From assembly GCF_003364265.1 (NCBI RefSeq), contig NZ_NXLW01000002.1:124001-188000 (forward strand): DNA of 64,000 nt, read 5' to 3'. The DNA is from Helicobacter aurati. GTDB lineage: Bacteria; Campylobacterota; Campylobacteria; Campylobacterales; Helicobacteraceae. Numbering within the stretch: the first letter of the stretch is position 1; every line of letters starts with the position of its first letter. Both the position numbers and the translations under genes were made by a program. The notes under the pieces are model-generated. The model did no database searches. It was not told the DNA's origin and saw only the letters and a program-made list of their open reading frames with translations. Positions 47,000 to 56,212 of this stretch are shown piece by piece.

Positions 47000-47770
47000 T
47001 TACCGTGAAGCTTCTAAAATAATTTTTATCCATACTGTATCGCCAAGTAATTCCTTTGGAGTGTCATCAGCAATATGGAAATCAAAACGATTGATTGTAC
47101 CAAAAAGCTCAATGCCAAGAACATTATCTCCATAACTCACATAGCAATTACAATCAGAATCGTTAGATACGCGCATCATGGGGTGAGTAAGTGGATTATT
47201 AATTGCAGAATCGAACTGCGCTACTCTATTTGTCGATGCTACATCTTGCTTCTTTTGAAATTGTGTTGCTTGATTCGAACTCTTATTCAAAAGGGGGTTA
47301 TGCAAAATATTCTGCGACGCGGTATTGGATCTATCTAAGTTTGGATTGCGAATTGGTCCTGTGATATGTGCCGTGAATACAATTTCTCGAGTAATATTAT
47401 TAATTGTTAATCTAGCTCGTAACGTATTTTTCTGAAAAGAAAGAGATTCTAGCAAAGCAATATCTTGTGAGAAAAACTTAGAATCTTGTAAGTCAAGATC
47501 TCTTGCTGTATTAAAAGTATTGATACTTTTAATTAAAACTTTTCCTTGTAACTTTCTAATCTCTCCTTGCTCAAATACAAGCATGCCTTCAAATTCTTCA
47601 AAGACTCCAATTGTATCGGCTACACTCAAATGCTTTATCCCAAAACTTACACTAGAGTGCAATCTATCAATAATGTATTCATTGTCATTATTGGTATTTT
47701 GTTTTGCAAAAGCAAGCTGCCCGAATGCAAAGATCAACAATAAGATATATTGATAGAATCGTCTCATCAT
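47000..47770 (-). CDS. YceI-family periplasmic protein with Asn/Gln-rich insertion
   Basis: Signal peptide (cut near LAFA). It has the YceI lipid-binding-type beta barrel: YIIDRLHSSVSFGIKHLSVAD, then FEQGEIRKLQGKVLIKSINT, and NRFDFHIADDTPKELLGDTVWIKI at the end. About 70 residues (141-210), rich in Asn, Gln, Thr and Ser and including CNC, are inserted between two strands. Family members bind isoprenoid-like lipids; the ligand here is unknown. It lies 15 bases upstream of dnaB in the direction of transcription and may be cotranscribed. Confidence 0.85.
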   Translation of the reverse strand: MMRRFYQYILLLIFAFGQLAFAKQNTNNDNEYIIDRLHSSVSFGIKHLSVADTIGVFEEFEGMLVFEQGEIRKLQGKVLIKSINTFNTARDLDLQDSKFFSQDIALLESLSFQKNTLRARLTINNITREIVFTAHITGPIRNPNLDRSNTASQNILHNPLLNKSSNQATQFQKKQDVASTNRVAQFDSAINNPLTHPMMRVSNDSDCNCYVSYGDNVLGIELFGTINRFDFHIADDTPKELLGDTVWIKIILEASR

Positions 47771-47776
47771 AGAATC

Positions 47777-48316
47777 TTAAGAAATATTTTTAAAGAGTGT
47801 ATTAAGCGCAATAAGCACATTGCTTTCAATAAAAGGCACAAGCTCTTTCTCGGAAAGCTCTGATTTACTACCAAAATCAGCAATTGTAGTAGACTTTAAA
47901 TGTAAATTCGCAGTTTGTTTGCCAGTAATCGTAGTTAAACCACCCTGTTGAGTAGGAATCAACATAATGGCAGTGATATCAAGCCCAAATGAATTATCAT
48001 GCTTATCTTGGATAAATCCAGATTGAGCATGTGAAGTTTGGGTGGAGTGAATTTTAATACGCATATTGGCATTGCTTTGATCGGATTTCTTAAAACAACT
48101 TTTTGTCAATGCTTTTTTTGCAGTTTTTTCGACCAGCTCACTCATATCACCTTCAACTTCAAAAGTAACACTCCCGTAAGGTTTGTAAGATTCGCATTTG
48201 CTTGTTTCTTGTTGTATTTCCTGTTGTTGAGACATACAACCAGCCATAGCAGCTACTAATAGTCCTGTGCATGCCACAACAAAAACGTGCATTATAATGC
48301 TATATAGCCTTAACAT
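47777..48316 (-). CDS. Putative lipoprotein of unknown function
   Basis: Signal peptide with lipobox AMAGC (Cys at residue 27) and a mature part starting MSQQQEIQQETSKCESYKPYG. The middle has SVTFEVEGDMSELVEKTAKKA. The end, SNVLIALNTLFKNIS, has no known motif. AGGAG is seven bases before ATG 48316; an upstream ATG 48334 is less likely. It is followed after six bases by the YceI gene. Confidence 0.78.
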   Translation of the reverse strand: MLRLYSIIMHVFVVACTGLLVAAMAGCMSQQQEIQQETSKCESYKPYGSVTFEVEGDMSELVEKTAKKALTKSCFKKSDQSNANMRIKIHSTQTSHAQSGFIQDKHDNSFGLDITAIMLIPTQQGGLTTITGKQTANLHLKSTTIADFGSKSELSEKELVPFIESNVLIALNTLFKNIS

Positions 48317-48439
48317 ACTTATCTCCTTAAACATAATTTCGTACCATCACCAAGTGATTTATAGATTTTACAACAAAATTGAAAATCTAACGCGATGGGA
48401 TTTTAACTACAAACAATAAAATACTTAAATTTAAGTTCT

Positions 48440-49828
48440 TTAGAAATTATAGGCAATACGCGTCATGAGATAACTTCTATCAAATATTGCCCTGCTAGCA
48501 TTATTCCGCATGGTTTCTTCTGTTATCCATAGTTCATTTTTTACTACACTAGTGTAGTAATTCAGTATTAATCCCAATGTGAAATATTCTGCAATATCCA
48601 TATCGCAAAAGAAACTCAAAGAATACTCATCACTACTAGGCGAATAAGTATAGCGACCGTTGATCCCCAATGACACAGATTGCAACAAGGTTGTTAGATT
48701 ATCGTATTGCATTTTAGTAAAGAACATCGCACTAAGCGCATCTGGCGCAACAGAAGCATTCAAGGATGCCCCTGTAACATAAACGCTATTATCCCATATA
48801 TCAATACCTAACGGATTGCCAAACATTGCCATACGCGCATTGGCATTACCAATATTTTTATACATTGCAATTCCGATAAAATATTTTTCAAATAGGGTAA
48901 TATCTTCACGCAACAAGATACTCGCAGTAAAGCCATCGGCACTACGAATATCAGTAAAAAATCCTTGTTCATTTGCTAATTCTCGATGAATAGGGAAAAT
49001 TGCCGTAAATTTTGTAGCCGCAAGAACATTGCTAGAATCTCCAAAAGTAAATTCCACATTTACACCGGGTGCGACAAATTCTTGAATTCCGTAGTAAGTA
49101 TAAATCGAAGCTCTAAAATCTGCACTTTGATAGCCAAATTCCGCATTAAGCAATCCATTTGTAAAATACGTACGACTAAAATCATTCAACCATCCTTGAC
49201 CTACAAGCGCATAGGTACTAGAACCAAAAACCTTAAAGTAATAATTGTCCGCAAAATGAAACGTGACGATACCGCCCTCTGCATAGCTATCATACCAATC
49301 ATCATCCTCTTGTAAAAATCTACCCAATTTAAGCGTCAATAAAGGACTCTTATAGGCAATAAAAGCATTATGAATGAAATAGTTGTGTGTATTAAGATTT
49401 GTTGCTTGTTGATTTGCTAAATACCCCGGATACGCACCTATATAATTAAAGCCAAGTGCCCCGTTAGAATCATTGCGTGTAGAATCATAAGCCAATCCTG
49501 CCCCTACTGCACCAATAACAAAACTAAAATCTTTATAATCATACCCCAAGCTAAGTTCACCTAAGAAATACCCATAGCTATTACTGGGAACTCGTTGTTT
49601 AGTTGAGAAACTTGTACGATTAAAAATTTCTGCACCACCTTGAATGAACAAATTGCTTTTCTTCGAATCTTGCATGATATTTGATTCTATCAAAGACGTT
49701 TCGACTAATTGCTCTGCAACATCATTTGCAATATTGTTTGAATGTACATCAGCGTAAATACAATATGTAAATAAAAAATAGACAATAATAACAGATAAAA
49801 TATAATTACATGGATTTTTTAAACTCAT
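48440..49828 (-). CDS. Outer-membrane beta-barrel protein, Hof-like
   Basis: Signal peptide (about 1-26, ending near YADV), a short linker with Asn and Ser, then an aromatic, Gly-rich repeat pattern of amphipathic strands ending with a C-terminal Phe (YLMTRIAYNF). Length 462 aa and the strands SFVIGAVGAGLAYDS, YFKVFGSSTYALVGQGW and FTLGLILNYYTS fit the Hof outer-membrane family of Helicobacter, though membership is inferred. It is the last gene of the minus-strand block before glnA. Confidence 0.75.
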   Translation of the reverse strand: MSLKNPCNYILSVIIVYFLFTYCIYADVHSNNIANDVAEQLVETSLIESNIMQDSKKSNLFIQGGAEIFNRTSFSTKQRVPSNSYGYFLGELSLGYDYKDFSFVIGAVGAGLAYDSTRNDSNGALGFNYIGAYPGYLANQQATNLNTHNYFIHNAFIAYKSPLLTLKLGRFLQEDDDWYDSYAEGGIVTFHFADNYYFKVFGSSTYALVGQGWLNDFSRTYFTNGLLNAEFGYQSADFRASIYTYYGIQEFVAPGVNVEFTFGDSSNVLAATKFTAIFPIHRELANEQGFFTDIRSADGFTASILLREDITLFEKYFIGIAMYKNIGNANARMAMFGNPLGIDIWDNSVYVTGASLNASVAPDALSAMFFTKMQYDNLTTLLQSVSLGINGRYTYSPSSDEYSLSFFCDMDIAEYFTLGLILNYYTSVVKNELWITEETMRNNASRAIFDRSYLMTRIAYNF

Positions 49829-49934
49829 ATATTCTTTTTCTCCTAACTTATAACTGGTTAATTTATTGCGTGAAATTATAATACAATTTGTATTTAAAAA
49901 AATATTTTGCTACTGATTCTTTGTTGAAATATGT

Positions 49935-49940
49935 TATACT
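49935..49940 (+). promoter_or_regulatory. -10 element (TATACT) for glnA
   Basis: AATATGTTATACTTC lies 29 bases before the glnA ATG, with AAGGAG at 49958-49963 as ribosome binding site. Confidence 0.55.
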
Positions 49941-49969
49941 TCTAGTATTTAGAATTTAAGGAGTCATTC

Positions 49970-51412
49970 ATGTTAGAAATCAACACAAAAGAAGCACAAA
50001 TTACAGAGTTTTTCAATTTTTGTAAAGAAAACGAAGCAGAATTTGCTGATTTTCGATTCACCGATATAAAAGGAACATGGCATCACATTAGTTTTTCTAT
50101 GTGTGCGGTTGATAGTGGATTATTGAGCAATGGGATTCCTTTTGATGGATCGAGCTTAACAGCATGGCAGCCTATTAATAAATCTGATATGATCCTCATT
50201 CCAGATCTTGTGCGTTATTTTATTGACCCTTTTACTGCTGATACTACTGTGGTTATATTTTGTGATATTTGGGATATTTACAAAAATCAACCCTATGAGA
50301 AATGTCCTCGAAGTATTGCAAAAAGAGCTATGAAGCATTTGGTTGATTTAGGAATTGGTGATACGGCATATTTTGGACCAGAAAATGAATTCTTTATTTT
50401 TGATAGCATTAAAATGCAAGATTCTATTAACTGCCAATATTATGAAGTCGATACAGAAGAAGGTGAATGGAATCGCAATAAAAGTTTTGAGGCTGGAAGT
50501 AACATCGGGCATAGACCTGGGACAAAGGGGGGCTACTTCCCTGTTGCGCCTGTAGATTCTCTGGTAGATATTCGTGCTGAAATGGTCAAAGTGCTGAATC
50601 AAGTCGGATTGGAAACATTCGTTGTGCATCATGAAGTTGCACAAGGACAATGTGAAATTGGTGTACGCTTTGGGGATATGCTAGAAGCTGCTGATGATGT
50701 ACAAAAATTAAAATATGTCATCAAAATGGTTGCACATCTTAACGGTAAAACAGCGACATTTATGCCTAAGCCTCTTTACGGAGATAATGGTAGCGGAATG
50801 CATGTACATATCAGTATATGGAAAAATGGCACAAACTGCTTTGCAGGAGATGAATATCAAGGCTTAAGTAGCACCGCCCTACACTTCTTAGGCGGCGTAT
50901 TAAAGCACGCAAGAAGTGTAGCGGCATTTACAAATGCAAGTACAAATTCCTACAAAAGGCTTATACCAGGATTCGAAGCACCAAGCATTCTTACATATTC
51001 TGCGCAAAACCGTAGTGCTAGCGTACGTATTCCCTACAATCAAGGTGAAAAAGCAAAACGTATGGAGTTTAGATTTCCTGATAGCTCAAGTAATCCTTAT
51101 CTAGCGTTTGCTAGTCTTTTTATGGCGGGACTTGATGGAATCCGTAATAAAATCGATCCAGGAAAACCTATGGATATTAATCTTTTTGAGTTAAGTCTCG
51201 ATGAAATTCGTGCTAAAGGCATTAAGCAGCTCCCCCATACATTAAGAAGTGCAATAGAAGAAATGCTTATCGACAAAGAATATCTTAAACAGGGTGCGGT
51301 TTTCACAGAAGAATTTTTACAAGTTTATAAGGCTTATAAATTTGAAACAGAGATTTGGCCATGGGAAGCAAGACCCCATCCATTTGAATTTATCTCAACT
51401 TATAGCTGCTAG
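49970..51412 (+). CDS. glnA: Glutamine synthetase, type I
   Basis: Makes glutamine from glutamate, ATP and ammonium. Landmarks: [22 protein letters not shown] near the N-terminus, [12 protein letters not shown], then the metal/ATP block [15 protein letters not shown], and later RSASVRIP and [17 protein letters not shown]. Length 480 aa. At the place of the adenylylated Tyr of enterobacteria the sequence reads [11 protein letters not shown], with Phe, as in H. pylori, so adenylylation control is not expected. The gene has its own promoter and an intrinsic terminator, so it is monocistronic. Confidence 0.97.
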   Translation: MLEINTKEAQITEFFNFCKENEAEFADFRFTDIKGTWHHISFSMCAVDSGLLSNGIPFDGSSLTAWQPINKSDMILIPDLVRYFIDPFTADTTVVIFCDIWDIYKNQPYEKCPRSIAKRAMKHLVDLGIGDTAYFGPENEFFIFDSIKMQDSINCQYYEVDTEEGEWNRNKSFEAGSNIGHRPGTKGGYFPVAPVDSLVDIRAEMVKVLNQVGLETFVVHHEVAQGQCEIGVRFGDMLEAADDVQKLKYVIKMVAHLNGKTATFMPKPLYGDNGSGMHVHISIWKNGTNCFAGDEYQGLSSTALHFLGGVLKHARSVAAFTNASTNSYKRLIPGFEAPSILTYSAQNRSASVRIPYNQGEKAKRMEFRFPDSSSNPYLAFASLFMAGLDGIRNKIDPGKPMDINLFELSLDEIRAKGIKQLPHTLRSAIEEMLIDKEYLKQGAVFTEEFLQVYKAYKFETEIWPWEARPHPFEFISTYSC

Positions 51413-51468
51413 ACTCCAATTCTTATTCCACACTTCTGTACTCCATTAACTCATTCTTAAGATTCTCT

Positions 51469-51495
51469 ACCAATCCACAATAGAGAATCTTTATT
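51469..51495 (+). terminator. Intrinsic terminator after glnA
   Basis: Perfect 10-base stem AAGATTCTCT / AGAGAATCTT with a 13-base loop is followed by TATTTAT, 57 bases after the glnA stop. Confidence 0.6.
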
Positions 51496-51530
51496 TATAA
51501 ATAATTTGACTTAATCAATAATAGTTACGA

Positions 51531-51536
51531 TAGAAT
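51531..51536 (+). promoter_or_regulatory. -10 element (TAGAAT) for the LpxR-like gene
   Basis: TTACGATAGAATCATT lies 31 bases before ATG 51567 and follows the glnA terminator. Confidence 0.4.
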
Positions 51537-51566
51537 CATTCTGGACTTGTTGAGAAAGGTGATTTT

Positions 51567-52532
51567 ATGAATATCCAAATGACGGGATTGCTCTATTTTT
51601 TTATACTTATGATACAAAATCTGGTAGCATTCTCCAAACAAAGTATAAGCTTACATACAGAAAATGATGCTTATTTTTCGCCAACTGATTTTGATCGATA
51701 CTACACTGCTGGAACTAACATTACTTATACCTCTAAGGCATTCTCTGATTCTAAACTAAAATATATTGGAATCTTCTCTCTGCTACAAGATTCTTTATCT
51801 TCTTCATTCTCAATTGGAATCAGTCAAGAAATCTATACTCCTGATAATAAAACAAACATCATTCCTCCAAAAGGTGATGCGCTTTATGGCGGATATTTAT
51901 ATGGAAATATTGGAATACAACACCACACAAATAATATTTTTGAATCTCTAAGTATCGATATAGGAGTAGTAGGCAGACATTCTTTTGCCAAACAAACACA
52001 AGATATGGTTCATAATATATTGAATTTTCGAACTGCAGGCGGCTGGGATTCACAAATCAAAAATGAAATTATTGTCAATTTATATCATAAACTATTATAC
52101 CGATTTGCACTGCTGCATAATATCATAGAGTTATTGCCTTACAGCGAGATAGCATTAGGGAATGCTTATACGCATTTAGGCGTTGGATTAAACTTAAGAC
52201 TAGGCTATGGATTACAACATGATTTTGGAATCACCAAAGTGCGTTCTAGTAATATTGGTTCGACAAGCCTTGGTAACGGATTCCGATTCTATATCGTGGG
52301 CGGGATAAATGACAGAGTAATAGGAAATAATATTTTCTTACAAGGTAATACTCCTAATGGAATAATAAATCCATTGGTTCTCCGTAGATTTGTTTATGAA
52401 GCAAATATGGGGATTCTTATAGGATATGCTGGTTGGAGTATTAGCTATCTATATGCTTATAGACAAAAAGAATTTACCACACAAAAAGCACCAATTAGCT
52501 ATGGATCGATTCGATTAGAAATAGGCTTTTAA
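51567..52532 (+). CDS. Lipid A 3'-O-deacylase LpxR-like outer-membrane protein
   Basis: Signal peptide, then a beta barrel of the LpxR/DUF2219 family. The N-terminal motif SLHTENDAYF carries the catalytic Asn-Asp pair, followed by DRYYTAGTN, while GVVGRHSFAKQTQ provides the catalytic His. The C-terminus is ISYGSIRLEIGF, ending in Phe. Length 321 aa is normal. Activity would remove the 3'-linked acyl chains from lipid A, lowering TLR4 stimulation. It has its own TAGAAT promoter and lies convergent with the DUF3240-like gene. Confidence 0.86.
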   Translation: MNIQMTGLLYFFILMIQNLVAFSKQSISLHTENDAYFSPTDFDRYYTAGTNITYTSKAFSDSKLKYIGIFSLLQDSLSSSFSIGISQEIYTPDNKTNIIPPKGDALYGGYLYGNIGIQHHTNNIFESLSIDIGVVGRHSFAKQTQDMVHNILNFRTAGGWDSQIKNEIIVNLYHKLLYRFALLHNIIELLPYSEIALGNAYTHLGVGLNLRLGYGLQHDFGITKVRSSNIGSTSLGNGFRFYIVGGINDRVIGNNIFLQGNTPNGIINPLVLRRFVYEANMGILIGYAGWSISYLYAYRQKEFTTQKAPISYGSIRLEIGF

Positions 52533-52551
52533 CTGATTTTTATCTTATTTC

Positions 52552-52833
52552 CTACGAAACAATAGTTTGACATTCTATTGCAAAAACCTCTATACCTGTA
52601 AATGTTTCCTTAAGAAGACCAGCTAAACCATTCGCTGCGGTACGTTCAAGATAGATTGTAATAAGTGCGCATTCTTGTCTGCCTGTTACCCGCTCTGTAT
52701 TACTCAAAAGCATATTTTTAGTTACATACTTCTTTGCCTCGATAAAGAAAAAATCGCTATAACCATTTTGTAAAAGAAAATCAATTACATTGTCTTTAAT
52801 TTCATAATGGATACAAATATCAAGAACAAGCAT
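52552..52833 (-). CDS. Small PII-like protein, DUF3240-like
   Basis: 93 aa. The pattern FLLQNGYSDFFFIEAKKYV, then ERVTGRQECALITIYLERTAANGLAGLLKE, resembles DUF3240/PII-like ferredoxin-fold proteins, some of which are encoded near metal efflux systems. No efflux gene is next to it here; it lies before lpxK on the same strand. Family assignment is moderate only. Confidence 0.65.
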   Translation of the reverse strand: MLVLDICIHYEIKDNVIDFLLQNGYSDFFFIEAKKYVTKNMLLSNTERVTGRQECALITIYLERTAANGLAGLLKETFTGIEVFAIECQTIVS

Positions 52834-52879
52834 TTTTACTCCTTATTGGTAATATTTCTAATCAAGCAATAAATCTTGA

Positions 52880-53884
52880 TTAATGGGTTAAGTATTCTAA
52901 AATCTTTTGCAGTTTTTGTTGCATAATTTCTATCCTTAAATCAATAACATGAATAGGCAAAGTGAAACTTTGGCATTTAACAAAATCTTTTTGTGTCATA
53001 AGAATACAATCAGCATTATATGTCTGCAATAAGCATTCAAGCAAGCTCTCATCAAACACTCCGTGATCTGGTAAAGAATACCTATAAACAATAACATGAG
53101 GCACAATAAGAGAAGAAACAATATCTAATCTACTAGGATTAGCGATAGCCGTTGCTAATACATACCGATTAGGTTTGCATTGTAGAGAAGAATTTTGCTT
53201 TACCGAAGATTGCGCATCGACAAGTCTGCGAGGGAATTGGCATAAACTCATTTTTCTTATATAATCCTTGCCTTCTTTGAGATGCATATCGCATTGTGCA
53301 TAAAAGCTTGGTGGAAAGCGATAATATCCACTAGGTAACACTCTTTCAAAGAATGGACACAATTCAGGCTCCAACAAAACATCAAATTTTTTAAACGTAA
53401 AGCGATATGAATCATCGAGCACAATAATTTCGATTCCTAGTTTTTTTGCATATACAATAGCATCTTCTCTTGTTTCGCTGACAAAAACAGAGGTTTGCAG
53501 CTTTTGAGTCTGCAGAGCAATTAGCATTGCCTCATCGCCACTTTGTAGCACATCGCACAAAATATTCCCACGCATACTCACTTGCAATAATCCTCGAGTT
53601 TTCCTCTTATAACCACGTAAAACAACACCCAAATTCATATAACCATGTGCATGCAAGAAATGAAGGATTGCTATACAAAACGGTGTTTTACCGCTGCCCC
53701 CACTCACAAGATTCCCAATGCTAATAATTTTGATATGAAAATCTTTTTTCTTACCGTATTTTTTACGCGTAATTGCAAGCACATAATAAAGAAATGAAAA
53801 AGGCAAAAGCAAAAAACTAATTATCTTATCAAATAAAGTAGGAGAAAAAAAATATCTCTCAATGAAATTCTGTTGAAAAGCCAT
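52880..53884 (-). CDS. lpxK: Tetraacyldisaccharide 4'-kinase LpxK
   Basis: Adds the 4'-phosphate in lipid A synthesis at the inner membrane. N-terminal segment FIERYFFSPTLFDKIISFLLLPFSFLYY anchors the protein; the P-loop is ISIGNLVSGGSGKTPF; then LRGYKRKTRG, GDEAMLIA and IVLDDSYRF. 334 aa from ATG 53884; ATG 53923 would add 13 residues, and neither has a strong ribosome binding site. In H. pylori it also neighbours pse genes. Confidence 0.92.
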   Translation of the reverse strand: MAFQQNFIERYFFSPTLFDKIISFLLLPFSFLYYVLAITRKKYGKKKDFHIKIISIGNLVSGGSGKTPFCIAILHFLHAHGYMNLGVVLRGYKRKTRGLLQVSMRGNILCDVLQSGDEAMLIALQTQKLQTSVFVSETREDAIVYAKKLGIEIIVLDDSYRFTFKKFDVLLEPELCPFFERVLPSGYYRFPPSFYAQCDMHLKEGKDYIRKMSLCQFPRRLVDAQSSVKQNSSLQCKPNRYVLATAIANPSRLDIVSSLIVPHVIVYRYSLPDHGVFDESLLECLLQTYNADCILMTQKDFVKCQSFTLPIHVIDLRIEIMQQKLQKILEYLTH

Positions 53885-54040
53885 AAAATTCTCTACAAGC
53901 ACCAGTAAGCATCTCTCTAACATTACAGCATAAACTTATGAATGCTGCATACAACCAATAATAAAATAACCAATTTGATTCTAACACGTTTGTGTTGCCA
54001 ATAACATTTCCTAACACACTAAGATTTCAGGCAAACGAAA

Positions 54041-54424
54041 CTATCTTTTTATGGCTATACATTCTATTTCTACTTTAGAGCCTTTAGGAAGCTCTTTAAC
54101 AGCCACAGTGCTACGCGACGGCTTATTGATAAAATACTGGGCATAAACTTGATTGAAATCAGCAAAATAATTCATATCGCTAAGATAAACAGTGACTTTA
54201 ATAACGCGACTTAAATCACTGTTAGCTGCCTCAAGAACTGCTTGTAAATTTCTACAAACTTGATGTGTCTGTGTTGCAATATCAGAATCCAAAAACTCAC
54301 CATTAGGCAAAAGCGGGATCTGCCCAGAAGTAAAAATTAGTTTTTCAAAAATATTGGCTTGAGAATACGGTCCAATAGCAGCTGGCGCATCATTGGTATG
54401 AATAATTTCTATGGTATTTGACAT
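54041..54424 (-). CDS. ridA: RidA-family enamine/imine deaminase
   Basis: Hydrolyses reactive 2-aminoacrylate and related imines released by PLP enzymes. Shows NDAPAAIGPYSQANIFEKLIFTSGQ, the catalytic Arg-containing end PSRSTVAVKELPKGSKVEIECIA, all typical. 127 aa, full length. AAGGA upstream of ATG. Alone between flgG and lpxK. Confidence 0.95.
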   Translation of the reverse strand: MSNTIEIIHTNDAPAAIGPYSQANIFEKLIFTSGQIPLLPNGEFLDSDIATQTHQVCRNLQAVLEAANSDLSRVIKVTVYLSDMNYFADFNQVYAQYFINKPSRSTVAVKELPKGSKVEIECIAIKR

Positions 54425-54473
54425 CGACCTTCCTTTGTATTTATTTGCAACAATTTCTATTATACGCTATCAA

Positions 54474-55331
54474 TTAAGCGCGTGCGGCGAGTTTATTGAT
54501 TGCTTCAGAATTGAGTTCATCCATGTGCGTTTTCATCACCTTAGAATACATATCTACAAGACGATTTGTCTCTATCATGCTGCTCATTTCTAAAACTGCA
54601 TTGACATTGCTTTTTTCAAGGAATCCTTGCGCGACAGCCCCACCGTTATAAACGAGATTTGCTCCAGCTAAGCCTTGTGATGAAGTATCGTTTGGTTCTT
54701 GCCTGTCTTCAATATATAGACTCGATCCAATTTTCTTAAGAAATTTAGGATTATCAAATGTAACCACAGCCAAACTTCCTCCAGCAATAGTATCTGCCAT
54801 ACCTTCATTGCTCAATTCTTTGAATCCAATATTTCCATTAGAATCCACGCTAATTTGCATATTTGCATTCATTAAGATTCCGCCCTCATTTTCAATCCCA
54901 TCACGAGAGAGGACATGGAATCCTTCCTTAGTAACCAAATACCCATCATCACCGATACTAAAACTACCATTACGAGTATAAGCTACCCCGTTTGGTGTTT
55001 GAACAGCAAAGAACATATTAGGGGATTTTAGGGCAAAATCCAAATCATTCTCTGTATGTTCCATAGAACCAACACTTTGGTCTGTGTAAGATTCTGCAAT
55101 AACCGGGACTCTAGTCATTGTGCGATTGATGAATTTTGCTGCAGCCTTTGTTTCATCTGGAATAGGCAACGTATCTTGATGTGATTGCACCATACGCAAA
55201 AAATCTCCAATCACGACATCATCGCGTTTGTATCCATTAGTATTAAGATTGGCGAGATTGTTAGAAATAATATCAAGACGATTAAATTGCGTAATCATTC
55301 CACCTGCTGCGCCATAATATCCTGTTTGCAT
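54474..55331 (-). CDS. Flagellar basal-body rod protein, FlgG/FlgF type
   Basis: Distal rod protein family. N-terminal MQTGYYGAAGGMITQFNRLDIISNNLANLNTNGYKRDDV carries the flagellar rod signature (SNNLANLNTNGYK); the C-terminus EMSSMIETNRLVDMYSKVMKTHMDELN is the rod/hook consensus. 285 aa, with a middle domain (about 75-230). FlgF and the second FlgG (FlgG1) of Helicobacter are hard to separate; the longer form is closest to FlgG1/FlgF. A good sigma-54 promoter is upstream, as expected for rod/hook genes. Confidence 0.9.
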   Translation of the reverse strand: MQTGYYGAAGGMITQFNRLDIISNNLANLNTNGYKRDDVVIGDFLRMVQSHQDTLPIPDETKAAAKFINRTMTRVPVIAESYTDQSVGSMEHTENDLDFALKSPNMFFAVQTPNGVAYTRNGSFSIGDDGYLVTKEGFHVLSRDGIENEGGILMNANMQISVDSNGNIGFKELSNEGMADTIAGGSLAVVTFDNPKFLKKIGSSLYIEDRQEPNDTSSQGLAGANLVYNGGAVAQGFLEKSNVNAVLEMSSMIETNRLVDMYSKVMKTHMDELNSEAINKLAARA

Positions 55332-55367
55332 ATTCTCTCCTTAGAAATCTTTGATATTGCATTAAAC

Positions 55368-55386
55368 AAGCAAAAAACAATCCAAA
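55368..55386 (-). promoter_or_regulatory. Sigma-54 (RpoN) promoter for the flgG-type gene
   Basis: The minus strand reads TTTGGATTGTTTTTTGCTT, with GG and GC exactly ten bases apart (the -24/-12 elements). It lies about 37 bases before the start codon. This fits RpoN/FlgR control of middle flagellar genes in Helicobacter. Confidence 0.78.
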
Positions 55387-55452
55387 TTCATTGAACGAAG
55401 AAACTTATATATACGTAAATAGGAATTTTATCTAAGCTTTGAAAAATTTAAG

Positions 55453-55458
55453 TATAAT
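55453..55458 (+). promoter_or_regulatory. Extended -10 (TTTAAGTATAAT) for pseF
   Basis: AATTTAAGTATAATTTAG lies 29 bases before ATG 55487; the same string precedes hom and serB. Confidence 0.55.
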
Positions 55459-55486
55459 TTAGATATTCCACTTAGAGTAAAATCGT

Positions 55487-56212
55487 ATGTCAACTAACCA
55501 ACATATTATCGATTGCGTCATTATTCCCGCTAGAGGTGGTAGTAAAAGAATCCCACAAAAAAATTTACTACCGTTTTTAGGCATTCCTATGCTAGAGCGA
55601 AGTATTTTACTTGCAAAAAGTGTTTCCGCCAATGTGATTGTTAGTAGCGATGATGAAAAGATTCTAAAATTTGCTAGTGAATTCGAGGTTATCGCCCTGC
55701 CTCGAGAAGCGCATTTAGCAAGCGATATGTCCCCTACTCTACCCGTTTTGCACCATATCGTTACGCAACTTTTAGGATCTAGTTCTGATTCTTCTCTTGC
55801 ATTACCACTATTACATGCTCATTCAACTGTGCTTTGTCTCTACCCTACTGCGATGTTTACAGAGAGAGATTCTATTGCAAAAGCTTGCCGTTTGCTGCTT
55901 GATAATCCGTCTTCTGCCTATATAGTAGCAATATTCAGCAATCAAAAAGCACTTCGATCTTTCACATTAGATAATGAAAAAAACATACAATTTTTATTCC
56001 CCCAATTTCTCACAACAAGAAGTCAAGATTTGCCGCTAACCTACAATGACGCTGGACAATTTTACTTAGGATTCGCGAAAAGTTACGCAGATAATATTCC
56101 TCTATTGGGCAATAAAAGCAAAGGCTTAGAACTAGAAATTGCTCATGATATAGACACTTACCAAGACTTAGCAATAGCGCAATGTCTTAAACAAATAATT
56201 GAAGGAAAATAA
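55487..56212 (+). CDS. pseF: Pseudaminic acid cytidylyltransferase PseF
   Basis: Activates pseudaminic acid as CMP-Pse for flagellin glycosylation. It shows the nucleotidyltransferase start IIPARGGSKRIPQKNLLPFLGIPML and SSDDEKIL, then LYPTAMFTERDSI and YNDAGQFYLGF. 241 aa, normal. Its last base overlaps the ATG of the fused pseG-pseH gene (TAATG), so the two are translated together. Confidence 0.94.
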   Translation: MSTNQHIIDCVIIPARGGSKRIPQKNLLPFLGIPMLERSILLAKSVSANVIVSSDDEKILKFASEFEVIALPREAHLASDMSPTLPVLHHIVTQLLGSSSDSSLALPLLHAHSTVLCLYPTAMFTERDSIAKACRLLLDNPSSAYIVAIFSNQKALRSFTLDNEKNIQFLFPQFLTTRSQDLPLTYNDAGQFYLGFAKSYADNIPLLGNKSKGLELEIAHDIDTYQDLAIAQCLKQIIEGK

